This document shows, piece by piece, positions 1 to 7,721 of a stretch of DNA of 12,716 nt. Position 1 is the first letter of the stretch; each line of letters opens with the position of its first letter. The position numbers and the translations under genes are program-made. The DNA comes from an uncultured Lachnospiraceae bacterium (GTDB lineage: Bacteria; Bacillota; Clostridia; Lachnospirales; Lachnospiraceae). The DNA lies in NCBI GenBank assembly GCA_934338765.1, contig CAKRHL010000052.1, positions 1 to 12,716 on the forward strand, read 5' to 3'. The notes under the pieces are model-generated. The model had not been told where the DNA came from and ran no database searches. It saw nothing but the letters and a program-made list of their open reading frames with translations.

Positions 1-1622
1 GAGCATATGAGCCTGCGGCTGAGGAAAATATTGCCGACAATGGGGCTGACAGCACAGCTTTTTCCAATAACAACAAGGGGACTGATACCCGGAGTGCTTC
101 CGATGGTTTTCTGGCTGTCAATCCGGCCGGCTCTAATTTAAAGGGATATGCCTCCACCGTGAGCGATTACACCGGCAAGACTTACACCCACGCCTCTGAC
201 CATGATGGGATGAATATTTACAATGGAATTGATGTCTCCTATCATCAGGGCACCATAGACTGGAGCAGTGTTAAAGATGCCGGTATTGATTTTGCAATCC
301 TGCGTCTTGGATACAGAGGTTACTCCAACGGATCCCTTGTAACGGACTCCAAATTCACATCTTACATGCAGGCTGCCATTTCCGCAGGAATGCCTCTCGG
401 TGTTTATTTCTGGACAGAAGCGATCAATGTCGATGAGGCGGTTCAGGAAGCACAGTACGTTATTGATAAGCTGGCTCCTTACAAGGCCTCCATTACCATG
501 CCTGTAGTCATCGACTGGGAGCTTAACAGCAACAGCCGCCACGGAGGACTGTCCAAGGAGACCAATACCGCTATCTGTACTGCATTCTGTGATCTGGTCA
601 AGCAGAGCGGTTATACCCCTATGGTCTACGCCAATATCAGTGACCTGAATAACAATCTCGACGGGGAGGGGCTGAGTCAGAAGTACGAGATCTGGGTAGC
701 CAGATATAATAATATCGTAAATAATTCCACTGCCAGCTATTACGGAAACTACTCTATGTGGCAATATTCCAGCAGTGGATCTGTCAGCGGGATCTCTACA
801 AAGGTGGATATGAATTTCTGGTATACTATGGGAAGCCCTTCTTCCCCTGTATTTTCCCATGGTTCCACACAGGCAGCTATCGCAACTGCTACACCTGTTC
901 CGGACGATATCGACAGCCTGGATGACGTGGAAAATATTTCCGCCAAATCCTACTCCAAAAAACTGGTTCTCTCCTGGGACGAGGTGGAGGATGCTGACGG
1001 ATACCAGATCTACCGCAAGAACTACTACAACGGCGGCTACAAAAAGGTAAAGCAGATCACCGGTGGTGACACCACAACCTGGACCAACAGCGGTCTCTCC
1101 AAAAACCATGAGTATTATTACAAGGTACGTGCCTTCCACAAAAACTCCGATGGAACCGTTTACTCCGAGTACACCCTGCTCACTGCCGCTACAAAAGCCT
1201 CCAGCCAGTGTGGCATCACCCAAAAAAGCTTTGTACTGTATAAAAAACCTGCGAAAACCGCTGCAAAACTAATGACTGTGAAAAGGGGAATGCCTTTGGA
1301 ATACGTGGGCGTAACATACCGTAAGAATGGCAGCAGATTCCACCACTTCCGCTATCACGTCTCCTCCAGAGTTTATGATGGTTACAGCCGTACGAAATCC
1401 GGTCTGACCTACTACACACAGGGAATTACCACAGCGAAGCTGAATCTTCGTAAAACCGCCGGCACCTCCGGCAAGCTGATCACAAGTCTTCCAAAAAATA
1501 CTGCCGTCCCTCTGCTGGGAACAAAAAAAGTGAGCGGTACCACCTGGTATAAAGTTTCATTCTCCATCAAAAAGAATACCGTACTCACGGGATATGTAGC
1601 GGGCAATTATATAAAGAAATAA
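1..1622 (+). CDS. GH25 lysozyme (N-acetylmuramidase) with FN3 and SH3-like modules, 5' partial
   Basis: Secreted-type muramidase that would cleave the MurNAc-GlcNAc bond of peptidoglycan. The frame is open from base 3 to the TAA at 1620-1622, so the N-terminus and any signal peptide lie outside the window; the GTG at 159 is an internal codon, not a convincing start. The fragment opens with about 65 residues of low-complexity Asn/Ser/Ala/Gly linker. The GH25 domain follows (about 210-830): GIDVSYHQG with Asp at 231-233, VVIDWE with the catalytic Asp at 513-515 and Glu at 519-521, and a late Asp (KVDMNFW) at 807-809. All expected acidic residues are present. An FN3 module spans about 915-1195 (LVLSWDEVEDADGYQIYRK, YYYKVRAF). 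Two SH3-like segments follow; the second (about 1430-1619, LNLRKTAGTSGKLITSLP) is clear and the first is degenerate. It converges on glgB. A role in cell-wall turnover is most likely; a phage endolysin is less likely because no phage genes are nearby. Confidence 0.93.
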   Translation, partial: AYEPAAEENIADNGADSTAFSNNNKGTDTRSASDGFLAVNPAGSNLKGYASTVSDYTGKTYTHASDHDGMNIYNGIDVSYHQGTIDWSSVKDAGIDFAILRLGYRGYSNGSLVTDSKFTSYMQAAISAGMPLGVYFWTEAINVDEAVQEAQYVIDKLAPYKASITMPVVIDWELNSNSRHGGLSKETNTAICTAFCDLVKQSGYTPMVYANISDLNNNLDGEGLSQKYEIWVARYNNIVNNSTASYYGNYSMWQYSSSGSVSGISTKVDMNFWYTMGSPSSPVFSHGSTQAAIATATPVPDDIDSLDDVENISAKSYSKKLVLSWDEVEDADGYQIYRKNYYNGGYKKVKQITGGDTTTWTNSGLSKNHEYYYKVRAFHKNSDGTVYSEYTLLTAATKASSQCGITQKSFVLYKKPAKTAAKLMTVKRGMPLEYVGVTYRKNGSRFHHFRYHVSSRVYDGYSRTKSGLTYYTQGITTAKLNLRKTAGTSGKLITSLPKNTAVPLLGTKKVSGTTWYKVSFSIKKNTVLTGYVAGNYIKK

Positions 1623-1660
1623 AGGTTGCTGCTATGTTACATGTATAAATTAAGCGTCTG

Positions 1661-1722
1661 TAAAAAAGAAACATTGGGCTGTTACCGTAACGATTTTTAA
1701 ATCGCCGCGGCAACAGCCCAAT
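1661..1722 (-). terminator. Long hairpin terminator between the convergent GH25 gene and glgB
   Basis: Eleven perfectly paired bases (1673-1683 with 1712-1722, ATTGGGCTGTT) enclose a second short stem, CGATTT/AAATCG at 1691-1704. Read on the - strand, the hairpin is followed by GTTTCTTTTTTA (1672-1661), a good U-tract, so it fits a Rho-independent terminator for glgB, whose stop is 38 nt upstream. On the + strand the downstream sequence (ATATATTTGAC) is less U-rich. It may still help end GH25 transcription. Confidence 0.8.
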
Positions 1723-1759
1723 ATATTTGACAGCCCTTTTATAATGCTCACAGGATTAT

Positions 1760-3994
1760 TTATTTCTCTTTGTAATCGTACTCATACACAGTCACAGAAA
1801 GTGGCGGCAATGTCATCTGTATTGAATACTCTCTGCCGTCACAGGATTCCTGCTTGGCAGTAAGTATTTTGGGATTAACAATACCGGTTCCTCCGAATCT
1901 CTCTTCATCGGAAGATAAAATTTCCTTGTAGGTACCCGGACACGGTACACCAAACAGCATATTCTCTCTGGTTACCGGAGTAAAATTGCATAGGAACATA
2001 AGCTGTTTTTTGGCCGTGGAACCGCGACGTACGAAGGTTACCACACTCATATCTGCATTTTCACAGCTGATCCACTCAAAACCGATCGGATCACAGTCAT
2101 TGGCATAAAGAGCATCATACTCCTGATATAATTTATTTAATGCCTTTACGTAGTCCTGCATCTGGTGATTTCTCTCCTCCCCCAGCAGATCCCAGTCAAG
2201 GCTCCTTGCCTCACTCCACTCACGGAACTGCGCAAACTCCTGTCCCATGAAAAGCAGCTTTTTGCCCGGATGACCATACATAAAGCCATATGCGGTACGC
2301 AGATTTGCAAACTTGGCATCCGGCTCTCCCGGCATCTTATTGATCATGGAGCCCTTGCCATGCACTACCTCATCGTGGGAAAGCACCTGGATAAAATTCT
2401 CACTGTATGCATACTGCAGACTAAAGGTCAGGCGTCCATGATTCGGTCCACGAAACAACGGATCCATATGCATATATTCTAAGAAATCATTCATCCAGCC
2501 CATGTTCCACTTAAACAGGAATCCTAAGCCCCCCATCTGTGCCGGCGATGTCACTCCGGCCCATGCGGTAGACTCCTCGGCAATGATCATGGTTCCCGGC
2601 TCTTCCTTTTCAAACACTTGATTCATATGCTGGAACAGATGGATCGCATCAAAGTTTTCATTGCCGCCCTTCTCATTTGGCAGCCATTCACCATCATTCT
2701 TGCCATAATCCAGATAAAGCATAGATGCTACAGCATCCACACGAAGTCCGTCCACATGGAACTTTTTAAGCCAGAACAGTCCGTTAGCAAGCAGGAAATT
2801 CTCAACTTCCTTTTTCTTGTAGTTAAAGATCAGTGTCCCCCAATGCGGATGCTCTCCGCGGCGTTTGTCCGGATGCTCATAAAGTGCCTGTCCGTCAAAC
2901 TGTGCCAGACCATGAGCATCTTTCGGAAAATGTGCCGGTACCCAGTCCAGGATCACACTGATCCCCTGGCTATGCATGTAATCCACAAAATACATAAAAT
3001 CCTCTGGCGATCCATAACGGCGTGTCGGCGCATAATAGCCCGTCACCTGATATCCCCAGGAACCGTCAAACGGATGCTCCGCAATTCCCATCAGTTCCAC
3101 ATGGGTATAGCCCATTTCCTTCACATAAGCTGCAAGCTCCACGGCAAGCTCTCTATAATTATAAAATCCGTCCTCGGTACCATCATCCTTCTTGCGCCAG
3201 GAACCCGGATGTACCTCATAAATTGCCATCGGCTCCTTACGCCGGCTGTCTCTCGTCTCCTTGCGCCGGCTGGTCATCCACTTCCGGTCCGTCCAGCGGA
3301 AGCCTCTGAGGTCCGCTACAACGGAAGCATTGTCCGGTCGCATCTCTGAACAGTTTGCATATGGATCCGCCTTCATCAAGATCTCGTCCGTCCGGGTCAG
3401 GATCTGATATTTATAGACGGCCCATGGCTCTACTCCCGGAATAAAAAGTTCATAAACACCGGATACCTCCAGCGTCCGCATTGGATGAAGCCTGCCATCC
3501 CACATATTGAAATTGCCCACAACACTGACAGCTCTGGCATGCGGTGCCCATACTGCAAAATATGTACCTTTGACTCCGTTTATCTCCATTGGATGTGCTC
3601 CCAGCTTGTCAAAGATCTGATAATGCTTTCCCTCAGCAAAAAGATAAAGATCCAGACTGGATATCTGTGGTGCAAAACAATATGGATCTGCTGTCACGAC
3701 CACATCATCCTCACCATACTTGATATTTAACAGATACGGTGCTTTTAATTTCTTGCGGGTCTCCACATACTTTCCGAAGAAACCGCTTCCCGGCTCAACC
3801 TCCTCCAGCTCGGTCGGGTGATTTCCACGCATATCCGTCACAGTAACAGACTGTGCCTCCGGACGGTACACGGTAAAGATCTGCCCCTTTCCAAAATCAT
3901 GTAAACCCAAAATATTATGAGGGGCATTATGTCTGCCCTCCAGTAATTCATCATACTCCACCCAATTGATCCACTGATCTAACTTCTCCTGCAT
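1760..3994 (-). CDS. glgB: 1,4-alpha-glucan (glycogen) branching enzyme GlgB
   Basis: Cytosolic EC 2.4.1.18: cuts alpha-1,4-glucan and re-attaches the oligosaccharide by an alpha-1,6 bond during glycogen synthesis. The product is 744 aa, typical of full two-module GlgB. The start is the ATG at 3994, preceded by GGAGG with 5-nt spacing; a TTG 12 nt upstream lies at the edge of this SD and is not a sensible start. Order: an N-terminal beta module (about 20-110), a CBM48-type module (about 130-230, containing AVWAPHARAVSVVGNFNMWD), the GH13 barrel (about 255-600), and a C-terminal all-beta domain. The four GH13 regions are intact: DWVPAHF, GLRVDAVASM (nucleophile D420), IAEEST (acid/base E473) and LSHDEVVHGKG (D541). 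No glgA, glgC or glgP is adjacent, so glgB is transcribed alone here, from its own promoter and with a long leader. Confidence 0.97.
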   Translation of the reverse strand: MQEKLDQWINWVEYDELLEGRHNAPHNILGLHDFGKGQIFTVYRPEAQSVTVTDMRGNHPTELEEVEPGSGFFGKYVETRKKLKAPYLLNIKYGEDDVVVTADPYCFAPQISSLDLYLFAEGKHYQIFDKLGAHPMEINGVKGTYFAVWAPHARAVSVVGNFNMWDGRLHPMRTLEVSGVYELFIPGVEPWAVYKYQILTRTDEILMKADPYANCSEMRPDNASVVADLRGFRWTDRKWMTSRRKETRDSRRKEPMAIYEVHPGSWRKKDDGTEDGFYNYRELAVELAAYVKEMGYTHVELMGIAEHPFDGSWGYQVTGYYAPTRRYGSPEDFMYFVDYMHSQGISVILDWVPAHFPKDAHGLAQFDGQALYEHPDKRRGEHPHWGTLIFNYKKKEVENFLLANGLFWLKKFHVDGLRVDAVASMLYLDYGKNDGEWLPNEKGGNENFDAIHLFQHMNQVFEKEEPGTMIIAEESTAWAGVTSPAQMGGLGFLFKWNMGWMNDFLEYMHMDPLFRGPNHGRLTFSLQYAYSENFIQVLSHDEVVHGKGSMINKMPGEPDAKFANLRTAYGFMYGHPGKKLLFMGQEFAQFREWSEARSLDWDLLGEERNHQMQDYVKALNKLYQEYDALYANDCDPIGFEWISCENADMSVVTFVRRGSTAKKQLMFLCNFTPVTRENMLFGVPCPGTYKEILSSDEERFGGTGIVNPKILTAKQESCDGREYSIQMTLPPLSVTVYEYDYKEK

Positions 3995-4174
3995 AGTCTC
4001 CTCCAATCATTCTATCTGCAAGCATAACAGGCCTGATGTGACCGCCATGCTTGAACCCCATTCCGACTCTTCTGCCACAGCACTCCCGGCCGACGATACA
4101 TTTCGCAGTGCGAAAAAATCAATAAATAACGAAAACCTCCTACACAACTGCATAGAAGGTTCAAAAAAGCTTGT
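3995..4174 (-). promoter_or_regulatory. Long, potentially structured glgB 5' leader
   Basis: About 180 nt separate the predicted transcription start (near 4174) from the glgB ATG. Visible on the - strand: ACACAA/TTGTGT pairing (4176-4171 with 4147-4142) right at the 5' end; a stranded SD-like AGGAGG (4141-4136) with no ATG at suitable distance; a compact hairpin TTTCGC-act-GCGAAA (4115-4101); and CAAGCAT/ATGCTTG (4053-4047 with 4025-4019) just above the glgB SD. TTGAACC (4164-4158) also complements GGTTCAA (4057-4051), which overlaps the CAAGCAT arm by three bases, so the two pairings compete. A 65-codon reading frame crossing it (4012-4209) extends through the promoter and lacks an SD; I do not call it a gene. 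No known riboswitch class is recognised. Confidence 0.45.
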
Positions 4175-4180
4175 GTTATT

Positions 4181-4209
4181 ATTATAATTGATTGACAGAA
4201 ATTCGTCAA
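4181..4209 (-). promoter_or_regulatory. glgB promoter (sigma-A type)
   Basis: On the - strand TTGACG (4209-4204) is followed after exactly 17 nt by a perfect TATAAT (4186-4181). This is close to the housekeeping consensus. The -35 box overlaps the last two bases of the hairpin/tail that ends the upstream GH5 gene, so termination of one unit and initiation of the next are packed together. Confidence 0.75.
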
Positions 4210-4253
4210 TGAATAAGGCAGAGTTCCTTACCGGAAACCCTGCCTCATTCGTT
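4208..4253 (-). terminator. Terminator of the GH5 gene
   Basis: The core hairpin at 4217-4244, read on the - strand, is GGCAG-GGTTTCC-ggtaa-GGAACT-CTGCC with one bulge, and is followed by the U-rich TTATTCATT. The flanking AACGAATGA pairs with this tail, giving up to about 14 outer base pairs and a possible bidirectional character. It begins 34 nt after the GH5 stop codon. Confidence 0.65.
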
Positions 4254-4286
4254 GCAAATTTATATCATCTGTTTAAGGAAGAAACC

Positions 4287-6608
4287 TTATTTTGTAAACT
4301 TTGTGCCATCTGCATTGTATGCACCGTCACAAATCTCAATCTTTACATAAGAGCATCCTGTATAGGTGTTGGTTGTGAGCCACAGCCAAGGATAATCGGT
4401 CAGATTGTCCTTATCCAGCTTGACATATTTGCCAACCCAGATCTGATTGGTGTTCTGATCGTAATCTACATCAAATTTCGCTGCACTGTCTTCCTCTTCC
4501 ATATATCCAACCTGCAGATCTGCGCCCTTACTTGCCTCATTGTCTGCCGGATATACACGGACACAAGGCTCTTCAATCTTGCTCCAGTCAGTCTTCAGAT
4601 GAATATTCCAGTATTCCTTATTGATGATTGCCTGCAGATCCTCTGTCGGATTGCCGTCGGCATCCGTAATGCTTGTGGTATACCCAATACCATGGTAGGT
4701 TGGATGGAATACATCGCCTCTCTCCTGTTTAATGATCTCAGCCTCAGGATCACCGGTATGACGCATGAACTCGCCTTCCCATGTGTAAAGCACCTTTGGA
4801 TTCTTATTCTCAACTTCTGGTACAACAGAAATACCTGTATTTACCAGTTTAGCATTCTTTGGAAGCTCCGGAACGGTATTACCGGTCATCTCTGCGAAAA
4901 GCTCTCCAACATCGCCATATGCAAAATATCCTCTCTTACGCTCATAGTAATGACCTTCATCCCAAAGTACCGGGCAGTATCCGCTGTCCAGACACTGCGT
5001 GAAAAGCTCTTTCATGAAATCGATCACATTGTCCTTGTATCCCTTAACACATCCACACTCGCCGATGATCACTCCATATCCCTGATCGGTGAATTTCTTC
5101 AGGCGTGCCAGAGACTCTGTCATGTACTTGCGATCTTCCTCGGTTCCCCATGTATCACGGTATCCCCAAGATGTTGTTGATGTTGCGGAGATACAGTAGT
5201 CGGTAGGGTCATAATAGTGTACAGATACACTCAGCTTATTATTTCCGTTTTCTTCGGTATCCTTTGGCATAATATAACGATCATCCATCGTACCATCTGT
5301 CTTATAATAATCGCTGGCATATCCACCGATCACGCAGGACTCATTTCCCGTTCCAGGAATCAGAAGATGACGATATGCGTTATTGCCGCCTGTGCTTCTG
5401 ACAATGTCAACAAATTTCTGATTGATCTGATTTACCATTTTGTAAATATCATTAGCATCCTGACCAAGCTTACCGGTCTGGTTTGACTGACCTTTCTCCG
5501 GATGGTTGTAATCATCGTTTAGACGACCACTGAGCTCCTCATTGGCACCCTCAAAGATCAGGTGATCAGAATACTCTTTGTAACGGTTTGCGATCTGTGT
5601 CCAGAATGCTGTGTATTTCTTCCATGCTTCATCACGGATCGGTGTTTCTTTGGCATCATATTCCTCCGCACCAAACATTCCCCACCATCCACCGTCCCAA
5701 TGGATGTTGATGATCACGTACATTTCATCGTTTAATGCATAATTGATCACTTTCTCAACACGGTTAAACAGTTCCTCGCTGATCGTGTAGTTTCCGTCTG
5801 TGGACATAAAGTTGGACCATGCTACCGGTACACGGACTGTCTTGATCCCGTATGCCTTTAATCCGTCAAATGTCTTCTGGGTTGCTGCCGGGTTACCGGC
5901 ACTTGTCTCACATTCCTTAACTGTCTTCCAGTTACCCATGCAGTTGGACTGCTCCATCTGGTTTCCAAGATTCCAGCCAAGTCCCATTGCAGGCATAAGA
6001 TCCTGGGAAGAAAGCTCTTTTCTCATCAGGCCGTTATCCTTTGTGGTAATGCCGTTTGCTGACTTGTGCTCCTCACCAACATTGGACATTTTCAGAAGCT
6101 CTTCCTTATTTGCCGGAGCTGCTGACTCTGTTGCCGGAGCAGTTGTCTGTGGTGCAGACGCTGATGCCTGTGGTGCAGGTGTGGTAACGGCTGCGTTGGT
6201 TGTTGGAGCGGCTGCCGGAGCCTTCGTAGATGTAGAAGCGGCTGCCTTTGCAGTTACCTTCACCTTTGCGGTTAATTTCTTTGTTTTATTTTTTCCTTTT
6301 TCTTTGTAAGCCACTTTACAAGTGATTTTTGCAGATCCTTTCTTTACAGCCTTTACTTTACCGTTCTTTACGGTTGCCACCTTCTTGTTGCTGGTGGACC
6401 ATTTCAGTTTTGCCTTTGCCGGCTTGTTCTTTACGGTTAATTTTTTGGACTGACCTACTTTTAAGGTAAGAGAAGTTTTATTGAATGCAATCTTCTTTGC
6501 CTTTGCTGCTTTCGCAGCAGATGCCAGTGTCGTCATGCCATTCATGGATAAAACCAGAGCAGACGCCAGCACCAGTGCTGTCAGCCGGTTGAAACTTTTA
6601 CGCTTCAT
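4287..6608 (-). CDS. Secreted GH5-family beta-glycanase (cellulase-like) with N-terminal BIG2 module
   Basis: Extracellular retaining glycoside hydrolase, probably acting on beta-1,4-glucan or a related plant glycan; the exact substrate cannot be read from sequence. The start is the ATG at 6608 (MKRKSFNRL...), 8 nt after AAGGAGG; the ATG at 6614 sits too close to that SD. The product is 773 aa. A signal peptide (about 1-32) is followed by a very lysine-rich Ig-like BIG2 module (about 38-122, LTLKVGQSKKLTVKN, WSTSNKKVATV), an Ala/Thr/Pro/Ser linker (about 123-168) and the GH5 barrel (about 200-575). Key sites: GWNLGNQME, VRVPVAW, INIHWD (H303), FEGANEE (acid/base E357), SVHYYDP (H464), VIIGECG (nucleophile E517) and VLWDEG. 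The acid/base motif reads Asn-Glu-Glu where many GH5 enzymes have Asn-Glu-Pro. Residues about 598-773 form an unassigned aromatic-rich module. No dockerin, SLH or LPXTG anchor is seen. It is transcribed divergently from an AraC regulator. Confidence 0.9.
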   Translation of the reverse strand: MKRKSFNRLTALVLASALVLSMNGMTTLASAAKAAKAKKIAFNKTSLTLKVGQSKKLTVKNKPAKAKLKWSTSNKKVATVKNGKVKAVKKGSAKITCKVAYKEKGKNKTKKLTAKVKVTAKAAASTSTKAPAAAPTTNAAVTTPAPQASASAPQTTAPATESAAPANKEELLKMSNVGEEHKSANGITTKDNGLMRKELSSQDLMPAMGLGWNLGNQMEQSNCMGNWKTVKECETSAGNPAATQKTFDGLKAYGIKTVRVPVAWSNFMSTDGNYTISEELFNRVEKVINYALNDEMYVIINIHWDGGWWGMFGAEEYDAKETPIRDEAWKKYTAFWTQIANRYKEYSDHLIFEGANEELSGRLNDDYNHPEKGQSNQTGKLGQDANDIYKMVNQINQKFVDIVRSTGGNNAYRHLLIPGTGNESCVIGGYASDYYKTDGTMDDRYIMPKDTEENGNNKLSVSVHYYDPTDYCISATSTTSWGYRDTWGTEEDRKYMTESLARLKKFTDQGYGVIIGECGCVKGYKDNVIDFMKELFTQCLDSGYCPVLWDEGHYYERKRGYFAYGDVGELFAEMTGNTVPELPKNAKLVNTGISVVPEVENKNPKVLYTWEGEFMRHTGDPEAEIIKQERGDVFHPTYHGIGYTTSITDADGNPTEDLQAIINKEYWNIHLKTDWSKIEEPCVRVYPADNEASKGADLQVGYMEEEDSAAKFDVDYDQNTNQIWVGKYVKLDKDNLTDYPWLWLTTNTYTGCSYVKIEICDGAYNADGTKFTK

Positions 6609-6747
6609 AATCATTTCCTCCTTTTTCTACGTGCATCTATGTATTCTCTCTTTCATGAAATTATGTTACAATGGATAAGAACACAATTCTATCAATTTTG
6701 TAACGATATTTATAACTTTTGTATCTTTTTGTGGAGGATTTTTACAA
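6609..6747. promoter_or_regulatory. Divergent GH5/AraC intergenic region with inverted repeat
   Basis: This A+T-rich gap must hold both promoters. GTTACAA (6665-6671) and its exact complement TTGTAAC (6698-6704) lie 33 bp apart centre to centre, about three helical turns, which suits a dimeric regulator. For araC, TATAAC at 6711-6716 is a plausible -10 box with no good -35. For GH5, CATAAT (6665-6660 on the - strand) is a possible -10, again without a clear -35, as expected of an activator-dependent promoter. SDs: GGAGG at 6733-6737 for araC and AAGGAGG at about 6617-6623 for GH5. Confidence 0.5.
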
Positions 6748-7635
6748 ATGATCGATATAGAAATTATGCAGGATGCTTCCGAGATCATCCATTATGATTC
6801 CCCGGAGATATCCTATGCCGTCCAAGAACGTTTCCTCTCAAACTACACAGATATGCGGGCTCTCTGCCATTGGCATGATGATATAGAGCTTTTGTATATC
6901 TTTGATGGTGAGATGAACTACGATGTCAACGGGCATCATTATCTTCTCAAAAAGGGGGATACGATTTTTATAAATTCCCGTCAGCTGCACTACGGCTACG
7001 ATCAGAAAAAGCAGGAGTGTGAATTTCTCGTTGTCCTGATCCATCCGGAGCTTTTGAAAGCAAGCAATTATATGTATCGCCGGTATGTCCTGCCTATCTT
7101 AAATTACGCCACCGATCATGTGATCATCGGGAAACATTCCAACTATAGTCCTAAGCTGGCACAGATTTTTGAGGACATCCGTCTCTGCCGCAGGCAGGAA
7201 AAAAGCTGTCATGAATTTCAGCTGATGGGATATTTTTATGAAATATGGAGTATGATCTACGAAAATTGTAATATCAAAGAAAATGTTATATCCGATCGGG
7301 ATAATCCGGACATCCAGATACAGAAGCAGATGGTTTCTTATATCTATCAACATTATCAGGAGCATATCACTCTGGAGGATATTGCTGCTGCAGGAACGGT
7401 GAGCCGGAGCAAATGCTGCAAGATCTTTCAGAAATATCTGTCCCAGTCTCCGATCTCCTTTTTGAATGATTACCGTATGGAGATCAGCTGTAACCTTCTG
7501 ACCGATACCTCCTTCAGCATTACCCAGATCGCAACCTCCTGCGGCTTCAATCATTTAAGCTACTATTCCAAAATGTTTCTACAGCGATACGGCTGCACGC
7601 CAAACGCCTATCGCAAAATGCATAAAACTGCATGA
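6748..7635 (+). CDS. AraC/XylS-family transcriptional regulator
   Basis: DNA-binding regulator of 295 aa, the usual length for cupin-type AraC proteins. The N-terminal sugar-sensing cupin spans about 35-105 (HWHDDIELLYIFDGEMNY, LLKKGDTIFINSRQLH), and the C-terminal double helix-turn-helix about 190-293. HTH1 is around 207-228 (ITLEDIAAAGTVSRSKCCKIF) and HTH2 around 256-279 (FSITQIATSCGFNHLSYYSKMF), ending in the family signature RYGCTPNAYRK. The ATG at 6748 follows GGAGG with 10-nt spacing. It is divergent from the secreted GH5 gene, so control of that gene by an oligosaccharide or sugar is the natural inference; the true ligand is unknown. A hairpin follows 9 nt after the stop, indicating a monocistronic unit. 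Confidence 0.93.
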   Translation: MIDIEIMQDASEIIHYDSPEISYAVQERFLSNYTDMRALCHWHDDIELLYIFDGEMNYDVNGHHYLLKKGDTIFINSRQLHYGYDQKKQECEFLVVLIHPELLKASNYMYRRYVLPILNYATDHVIIGKHSNYSPKLAQIFEDIRLCRRQEKSCHEFQLMGYFYEIWSMIYENCNIKENVISDRDNPDIQIQKQMVSYIYQHYQEHITLEDIAAAGTVSRSKCCKIFQKYLSQSPISFLNDYRMEISCNLLTDTSFSITQIATSCGFNHLSYYSKMFLQRYGCTPNAYRKMHKTA

Positions 7636-7640
7636 TCTCA

Positions 7641-7680
7641 AAAAGGTCCGATCCCGGCGAAACCGTCAGGATCGGACCTC
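7641..7680. terminator. Bidirectional terminator between the AraC regulator and phosphohexomutase genes
   Basis: A perfect 10-bp stem, GGTCCGATCC (7645-7654) with GGATCGGACC (7669-7678), has a further CGG/CCG pairing inside. On the - strand it is followed by TTTTTGAG, and on the + strand by TCTTCTATATT, so it can serve both convergent genes. The stem starts 9 nt after the regulator's stop codon. Confidence 0.85.
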
Positions 7681-7721
7681 TTCTATATTATATGGAAAAA
7701 TCTTTATCTTTCTACGAAAAG

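Noticed and set aside
159..161. GTG at 159 as start of the GH25 gene
   Set aside because: The frame is open to the left edge with lysozyme-linker-like composition and there is no SD before the GTG; the gene is cut by the window.
138..1223. A 361-codon open frame on the - strand opposite the GH25 gene
   Set aside because: The + strand frame carries all GH25 catalytic motifs and an FN3 domain; the antisense frame has no recognisable domain and is explained by codon bias of the + gene.
1673..1722. Long imperfect palindrome considered as a mobile-element end or attachment site
   Set aside because: It lies exactly between two convergent stops and has a U-tract on the - strand; no target-site duplication or transposase is nearby, so a terminator explains it.
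2618..3349. A 243-codon + strand frame opposite glgB
   Set aside because: Antisense shadow of an intact, motif-complete glgB; no SD and no domain.
4012..4209. A 65-codon - strand ORF in the glgB leader
   Set aside because: It begins upstream of the predicted glgB transcription start, overlaps the promoter, and has no SD; the orphan AGGAGG at 4141-4136 is not followed by a suitable ATG.
4188..5180. A 330-codon + strand frame opposite the GH5 C-terminal region
   Set aside because: It is Cys/Ile-rich without domain signature, starts inside the GH5 terminator/glgB promoter region, and mirrors the real GH5 coding frame.
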